From: an uncultured bacterium
GTDB taxonomy: Bacteria > Bacillota > Clostridia > Oscillospirales > Acutalibacteraceae
Length of the DNA stretch: 17,610 nucleotides
Direction of reading: 5' to 3'
Assembly: GCA_934875675.1 (NCBI GenBank)
Contig: CAKXIK010000029.1
Coordinates: 1-17,610 of the forward strand
Shown here: positions 13,528-17,610 of the stretch, in pieces
Layout of the letters: each line of letters begins with the position of its first letter
Position numbering within the stretch: the first letter of the stretch is position 1
Notes under the pieces: generated by a model
Seen by the model: only the letters and a program-made list of their open reading frames with translations
What the model was told of the DNA's origin: nothing
Databases searched by the model: none
Program-made: the position numbers and the translations under genes

Positions 13528-15267
13528 TTGGCACAGCAGACAAAAAAGCGAACGCAGTCCTTCCTGCAGGGCGCGGTCATTCTTTCGGCAGGAACAATGC
13601 TGGTCAAGGTGATCGGCGCAATCTTTAAAATTCCGCTGACCAATCTGATCGGCGAATTGGGCATGGGATATTTTAATACGGCATATCAGATTTATCTGCC
13701 GATTTACACCATTGCAACCGCAGGGTTTCCGATTGCGGTTTCCAAGCTGGTGTCCCAGAATGCCGCCGTCGGGCGATGGAAAGATGTTCGCCGGGTTTAC
13801 CGGGTGTCGGTTCCGCTGTTCTTTATCAGCGGTCTTTTGGGTGCGCTGGCAATGTTTTTTGGCGCAGGAGCCTACACGGCCGCAGTCTCCAGCCCGGATT
13901 CCGTACTCTGCATTCGGGTGTTGGCGCCAACGCTCTTTTTTTGCTGCCTGATGTCGGTGCAGCGGGGGTATTATGTCGGCTTGCGCAATATGACTCCCAG
14001 TGCCGTTTCGCAGGTGATTGAGGCAGTTGGCAAGCTGTTTATCGGGCTTGGATGTGCCTATCTGGTGATGAAGCGCGGAATGGAGGAATATTCCCATTCC
14101 GGCACGGTGTTCGGAACTCCTGCAGCAGATGCAGCGTCCGCAGTCAATCTCACTCTGCCTGCAGCAGCTGCCGGTGCGGTGCTCGGCGTAACAATCGGTG
14201 CGGTGCTTGGATTTTTATATCTGGTACTTTTTCGCCGCTGCAAGGGCGATGGCATTTCCAAGCACGAGCTTGCCGTTGCGCCAACGCCCGGTTCAAGCAA
14301 AGAAGTGCTCCGGTTGCTGCTCAAAATCTCGATTCCCGTCTGTCTTGGGGCGCTTGTTCTGAATCTCGGCACGCTGATTGATGTGACGTTTTTGCAGCGA
14401 AGCCTTGCGGCAATCGACCATTCGGTGCTACGTAGTGTATTTGCCGGTCAGGTGCCGGAGAATATCACCACAGAGGAGCTGACTCCTTATCTTTACGGGT
14501 GCTACACTATCGCACAGAATGTTGCAGCTTTGGTTCCCACCGTTGCACAATCTTTCGGGGTCAGTGCGCTGCCATCGGTAACGGCGGCATGGGTCAGCGG
14601 AAAACGCGACGAAATTAAAAAAAGCATTGAATCTGTGGTGCGTGTATCGGCGCTGGTCGCGTTTCCGTCCGGATTCGGGCTGCTTGCGTTGGCACAACCG
14701 GTTTTGACACTGCTTTTTTCCCGTCGTCCAAACGGCGTACAAATTGCCGCGCCGCTGCTTTCCGTGCTTGGAATCGCAGTGATTTTTATGACGCTTTCCG
14801 TGCCGATCAACAGTATGCTGCAGGCAATTGGCCGTGCGGATATCCCGGTGCGGCTGCTGCTTGTCGGCATGATTTTAAAGCTCGCAGCAAACTATTCGCT
14901 GGTAACGGTGCCGCAGATCAACATGATGGGCGCCTGTGCAGGAACGGTGCTTTGCTATTTCGTGATTACGGTTTTCGGCTTGGTTGCGCTCAAACGCAAT
15001 GCGCGTGCACCGCTGCAGCTTCTGCCTGCCTTGTGGAAACCGGCGCTTGCGGGCGGGACTTGCGCCGTTGCGGCGCGCCTGGTTTACGGATGGTTAGCAG
15101 CGGTTCTTTCCGGAACCATTTCCGTTTTATGTGCAATTTTAGTTGCGGTATTCGTTTATGTAATTTTGTTGCTTCGTCTGCGTGCTTTGGAAAAGGAAGA
15201 TTTGCTCATGCTTCCCGGTGGGGAAAAAGTTGTAAAATTGCTTGAAAAGCGCGGTCTATTGCGTTAA
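13528..15267 (+). CDS. SpoVB/MurJ-type polysaccharide (lipid II) flippase
   Basis: A polytopic membrane protein of the MOP superfamily, about 14 helices over 579 residues. The N-terminus (QSFLQGAVILSAGTML, then VKVIGAIFKIPLTNLIG) is characteristic of SpoVB/YtgP-like transporters, which move lipid-linked peptidoglycan or polysaccharide precursors. One relative (YabM) sits beside mazG in B. subtilis. The best start is TTG 13528, 7 bases after AAAGGAAG (13513-13520), giving the usual short cytoplasmic lead. An ATG at 13507 lies upstream of that site. A loop at about 185-205 is rich in Ser/Ala and probably variable. Whether it serves sporulation cortex synthesis or vegetative wall synthesis cannot be decided here. 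Confidence 0.9.
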   Translation: MAQQTKKRTQSFLQGAVILSAGTMLVKVIGAIFKIPLTNLIGELGMGYFNTAYQIYLPIYTIATAGFPIAVSKLVSQNAAVGRWKDVRRVYRVSVPLFFISGLLGALAMFFGAGAYTAAVSSPDSVLCIRVLAPTLFFCCLMSVQRGYYVGLRNMTPSAVSQVIEAVGKLFIGLGCAYLVMKRGMEEYSHSGTVFGTPAADAASAVNLTLPAAAAGAVLGVTIGAVLGFLYLVLFRRCKGDGISKHELAVAPTPGSSKEVLRLLLKISIPVCLGALVLNLGTLIDVTFLQRSLAAIDHSVLRSVFAGQVPENITTEELTPYLYGCYTIAQNVAALVPTVAQSFGVSALPSVTAAWVSGKRDEIKKSIESVVRVSALVAFPSGFGLLALAQPVLTLLFSRRPNGVQIAAPLLSVLGIAVIFMTLSVPINSMLQAIGRADIPVRLLLVGMILKLAANYSLVTVPQINMMGACAGTVLCYFVITVFGLVALKRNARAPLQLLPALWKPALAGGTCAVAARLVYGWLAAVLSGTISVLCAILVAVFVYVILLLRLRALEKEDLLMLPGGEKVVKLLEKRGLLR

Positions 15268-15315
15268 AATAAGCGTATTGCTCAGAAGTCTGCTTGTAAA
15301 AGGAATGGTTATAAA

Positions 15316-16122
15316 ATGGAATTTGAAAAGAAAGAACGATATACCATCGAGGATTTGCGCCAGATCATGCAAATTCTGCGCGCTCCGGGCGGATGCCCCT
15401 GGGATGCAGAGCAGACGCATGAATCCATTCGCAAGAATATGATAGAGGAAGCCTATGAGGTAGTGGATGCCATCGACAGCGGCGATCCCGCAGCATTGCA
15501 AGAGGAGCTTGGCGATGTGCTGATGCAGGTGGTATTCCATTCACAGATGGAAGCCGAAGCAGAAAGATTCACTTTGGATGACGTTGCGGATGGTGTTTGC
15601 AAAAAGTTGGTTTATCGTCATCCCCATGTGTTTGGCAATGTTCATGCAGAAACCAGTGAACAGGTGCTTAAAAACTGGGATGCACTCAAATTGGTGGAAA
15701 AATCTCAAAAGAGTCAGACAGAATCCATGCAGAGCATTCCCCGTCAGCTCCCGGCATTGATGCGTGCGGAAAAGGTACAGAAAAAAGCCTCGCGTGTCGG
15801 GTTTGACTGGGATAATGCGGACGGTGCATTTGAGAAGATTGCCGAGGAAACGACAGAATTGCAGCAGGCGGCACAAAGCGGAAATGCAGACCAGGTTCGG
15901 GAGGAGCTTGGAGACTTGCTGTTTTCGGTTGTCAATGCTGCCCGCCTCCTGCACGCAGATCCCGAAGAGGCTTTGACCGCAGCAAGCGACAAGTTTATTC
16001 GCCGTTTTTCGGCTGTGGAGCAGATGGCAAAGCAGCAGCAGCTTAATATGAACGAGGCTTCTTTGGAACAGTTGGATGCCCTTTGGGAGCAGGTTAAGAC
16101 AAAAGAAGTGAAGAATTCATGA
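15316..16122 (+). CDS. mazG: Nucleoside triphosphate pyrophosphohydrolase MazG
   Basis: Hydrolyses (d)NTPs to monophosphate and pyrophosphate, a house-cleaning role. 268 residues with two MazG domains. The first has the LRAPGGCPWDAEQTH signature and metal-binding EEAYE (44-48) with EELGD (63-67). The second has EETTE (177-181) and EELGD (196-200), so both four-helix metal sites are intact. It lacks the N-terminal methyltransferase domain found in B. subtilis YabN. Start ATG 15316 follows AAAAGGAATGG. It lies 48 bases after the flippase gene, matching the conserved yabM-yabN-type pair. Confidence 0.96.
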   Translation: MEFEKKERYTIEDLRQIMQILRAPGGCPWDAEQTHESIRKNMIEEAYEVVDAIDSGDPAALQEELGDVLMQVVFHSQMEAEAERFTLDDVADGVCKKLVYRHPHVFGNVHAETSEQVLKNWDALKLVEKSQKSQTESMQSIPRQLPALMRAEKVQKKASRVGFDWDNADGAFEKIAEETTELQQAAQSGNADQVREELGDLLFSVVNAARLLHADPEEALTAASDKFIRRFSAVEQMAKQQQLNMNEASLEQLDALWEQVKTKEVKNS

Positions 16123-16149
16123 ATAATCGGATATTTCGCGGTTTTTTGG

Positions 16150-16179
16150 TTGACAAAAATACTGGTATAGTAGTATTAT
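16150..16179 (+). promoter_or_regulatory. Strong sigma-A-type promoter of the ATP-grasp gene
   Basis: Perfect -35 TTGACA (16150-16155), 18-base spacer, TATTAT (16174-16179). An inverted repeat AATACT (16158-16163) / AGTATT (16172-16177) spans the spacer and enters the -10, where a repressor could bind. No clear terminator for mazG lies in front of it. Confidence 0.75.
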
Positions 16180-16212
16180 TATGACGTCGTTAGGCAGTGA
16201 GGAGCATGATTC

Positions 16213-17238
16213 ATGAATTTCTTTACGCAGGTTCTCCATGCGGATTATGGAAAGTTCTTTCGCAACATTCAAGAGGTTGCAAAAAAAGAGAATAAAAACA
16301 GTATTCTGTTGACATTGGATGTTTGTTTTTCCACAGCAGTTTACGGCAGTGCGTTGACTGATTATTTTAATTACGAGTTTTATAACAAAAGCTTGAAGGA
16401 ACGCAGCAAGTATGCCGTTGTGCATACGCAGGACAAGTTCTATCAGCTGGTGAACGATCCAAAATATAAAAAAACGTTCACCGTCAAGCCAAACTTTCTG
16501 CGGGAGTTTGCACTGTATGCAGGTCGCGACTGGGTTTATCCGGACGGCAGCAATTACGAAGCATACGACAAGTTCCTTGATCAGCATGATACTTTCATGG
16601 TGAAGCCGATTGACGGACTTGGAGGAGGCGGCATTTACAAGTCTTCTCTGCAGGAAATCGGAGATCGCCGCAAGTTTTACAATGAGCTGATTGAAAAACG
16701 CATGTTTTTGGAGGAAGTGATTCATCAATGTGATGCCATGGCGTCACTGAATCCTGCATGTGTGAATACCATTCGCGTTATGACGTACAATGTGGATGAT
16801 AATCCCACCATTTTCTTCAGTTCCGTCCGGGTAGGCAACGGAAACACAGTGGTGGATAATTTTCATAGCGGCGGAATGAGCGCTGTTGTAGATTGTGATA
16901 CCGGCATGGTGATTGATGATGCGCTCGATAAATCGATGCGCCGTTTTGCAAAGCACCCGGTTACTGGTGTTGTTTTCAAAGGTTTTCAGATTCCCGATTG
17001 GGACAAGGTTAAGAAAATGGTGCACACCGTTTGCCGTATGCATCCGGAAATGACGGTTGTCGGTTGGGATGTTTGTATCACGGATAACGGACCGATATTG
17101 ATTGAAGGAAATCGCCGTCCCGGTTTTGATATGGTGCAGATGTTGGACGATAAGGGTGAAAAGTATGTTTTGAAGGATATTGAAAAACGCTTTATTGCCT
17201 GTCAAAAGAAAAAGCAGACCGCTGCCAAATCCAATTGA
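16213..17238 (+). CDS. Sugar-transfer-associated ATP-grasp protein
   Basis: A 341-residue ATP-grasp enzyme resembling the sugar-transfer-associated group (Pfam ATPgrasp_ST type), whose members often sit in exopolysaccharide or capsule loci and are thought to join an amino acid or other carboxylate to an acceptor. The ATP-binding lysine is in MVKP (K131), followed by the glycine loop GLGGGG (135-140) and the LEEVI strand (166-170). Also present are NTIRVMTYN (from 185), VDNFHSGGMSAVVD, and the metal-binding end GWDV (D286) and IEGN (E298, N300). All key residues appear intact. It is cytoplasmic; the tail is Lys-rich. ATG 16213 lies 8 bases after GAGGAG. It has its own promoter and separates mazG from HU, which usually lie close together in Clostridia. 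The substrate is unknown. Confidence 0.82.
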   Translation: MNFFTQVLHADYGKFFRNIQEVAKKENKNSILLTLDVCFSTAVYGSALTDYFNYEFYNKSLKERSKYAVVHTQDKFYQLVNDPKYKKTFTVKPNFLREFALYAGRDWVYPDGSNYEAYDKFLDQHDTFMVKPIDGLGGGGIYKSSLQEIGDRRKFYNELIEKRMFLEEVIHQCDAMASLNPACVNTIRVMTYNVDDNPTIFFSSVRVGNGNTVVDNFHSGGMSAVVDCDTGMVIDDALDKSMRRFAKHPVTGVVFKGFQIPDWDKVKKMVHTVCRMHPEMTVVGWDVCITDNGPILIEGNRRPGFDMVQMLDDKGEKYVLKDIEKRFIACQKKKQTAAKSN

Positions 17239-17242
17239 CGTC

Positions 17243-17278
17243 TTGACACAAATATTGCTGGTTCCCGATGCAAATCGG
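17243..17278 (+). other. Leader of the HU gene: -35-like site and small GCAA-loop hairpin
   Basis: A perfect TTGACA (17243-17248) has no convincing -10 at 16-18 bases, so promoter status is doubtful. CCGAT (17265-17269) pairs with ATCGG (17274-17278) around a GCAA tetraloop, a stable loop of the GNRA class, 35 bases upstream of the HU start. It may be chance or a leader structure. Confidence 0.3.
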
Positions 17279-17313
17279 TGAATGATAAAAAAGAAATTTT
17301 GGAGGTTTTCAAA

Positions 17314-17586
17314 ATGAACAAAACTGAATTAATTGCTGCCGTTGCTGAAAAGGCAAATCTCTCTAAGAAAGACGCAGATAGTGCTGTGAATGCCGTCATC
17401 GATTCCATTGTTGAAGCAGTTGCTGCTAACGACAAAGTGCAGCTCGTTGGCTTTGGCACATTTGAAGTGCGCGAGCGCAACGAAAGAAAGGGCCGCGATC
17501 CCAGAACGAACAAAGAAATCACCATTCCGGCTTCCAAAGTCCCGGCTTTTAAAGTTGGCAAGGCTTTCAAGGCTGCTGTGAAATAA
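17314..17586 (+). CDS. hup: DNA-binding protein HU
   Basis: A 90-residue histone-like nucleoid protein that binds and bends DNA as a dimer. Full family length, starting MNKTELIAAVAEKANLSKKD. The HU/IHF signature is seen as GFGTFEVRERNERKGRDP (47-64), followed by the arm and the C-terminal PAFKVGKAFKAAVK. It begins at ATG 17314 after a strong GGAGG (17301-17305). Codon use (GCT, AAA, GTT-rich) looks like that of a highly expressed gene compared with its neighbours. In Clostridia HU is often followed by an S4-domain gene (rqcP/yabO), which would lie past the window end. Confidence 0.98.
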   Translation: MNKTELIAAVAEKANLSKKDADSAVNAVIDSIVEAVAANDKVQLVGFGTFEVRERNERKGRDPRTNKEITIPASKVPAFKVGKAFKAAVK

Positions 17587-17610
17587 TTCGTTTTGTATTG
17601 GCCGGTTTCG

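Noticed and set aside
1..17610. tRNA, rRNA, CRISPR, prophage, toxin-antitoxin or antiphage system
   Set aside because: No cloverleaf-like segments, regularly spaced repeats or recognised defence genes were seen; apart from the transposase relic the window is core genome.

Overview
The window looks like a chromosomal segment of a low-to-mid GC, spore-former-type Firmicute, most likely a Clostridia/Oscillospiraceae-like gut anaerobe. This is an inference from gene content and order: recJ-rel-dtd-MBL-hemZ, a SpoVB-type flippase next to mazG and an HU gene, strong GGAGG-type ribosome binding sites, TTG and GTG starts, and HemZ-type radical SAM chemistry. No tRNA, rRNA, CRISPR array, prophage or intact insertion sequence was seen.

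Left edge (1-607): a gene-poor stretch. It holds a rho-independent terminator, a decayed and internally deleted transposase (IS1182/DDE_Tnp_1-like) with a hairpin at the deletion junction, a perfect 13-bp tandem duplication, and the terminator of the following minus-strand gene. Next (608-1706) is a divergent pair: a 6-pyruvoyl-tetrahydropterin synthase/QueD-family protein with an unusual active site and a C-terminal zinc ribbon, and a small Fur-family repressor with PerR-like metal ligands. The 166 bp between their start codons holds two back-to-back sigma-A-type promoters, each with a Fur-type operator on or just downstream of its -10 element. The repressor's transcript may continue through a Cys-rich small ORF and an unrecognised 206-residue protein to a long terminator at about 2660.

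Centre (2715-11257): a housekeeping block behind a recognisable promoter. It encodes RecJ, the bifunctional (p)ppGpp enzyme Rel, D-aminoacyl-tRNA deacylase, a glyoxalase-II-like metallo-beta-lactamase hydrolase, HemZ, a uridine-kinase-like P-loop kinase, and a small coiled-coil/zinc-ribbon protein followed by a terminator. MBL, hemZ and the kinase overlap and are probably translationally coupled.

Right part (11298-17586): purine nucleoside phosphorylase plus an MTA/SAH deaminase (together a plausible deaminate-then-phosphorolyse salvage route), a SpoVB/MurJ-type flippase, MazG, a sugar-transfer-type ATP-grasp protein with its own strong promoter, and the nucleoid protein HU. SpoVB-like, mazG and HU belong to a conserved Firmicutes neighbourhood (yabM-yabN type). 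The ATP-grasp gene appears to be an insertion into it.

Most of the window is ordinary core genome. The parts most worth a second look are the Fur-box-controlled PTPS-like/zinc-ribbon module, the uncharacterised Cys-rich ORFs downstream of its regulator, and the ATP-grasp gene between mazG and HU.
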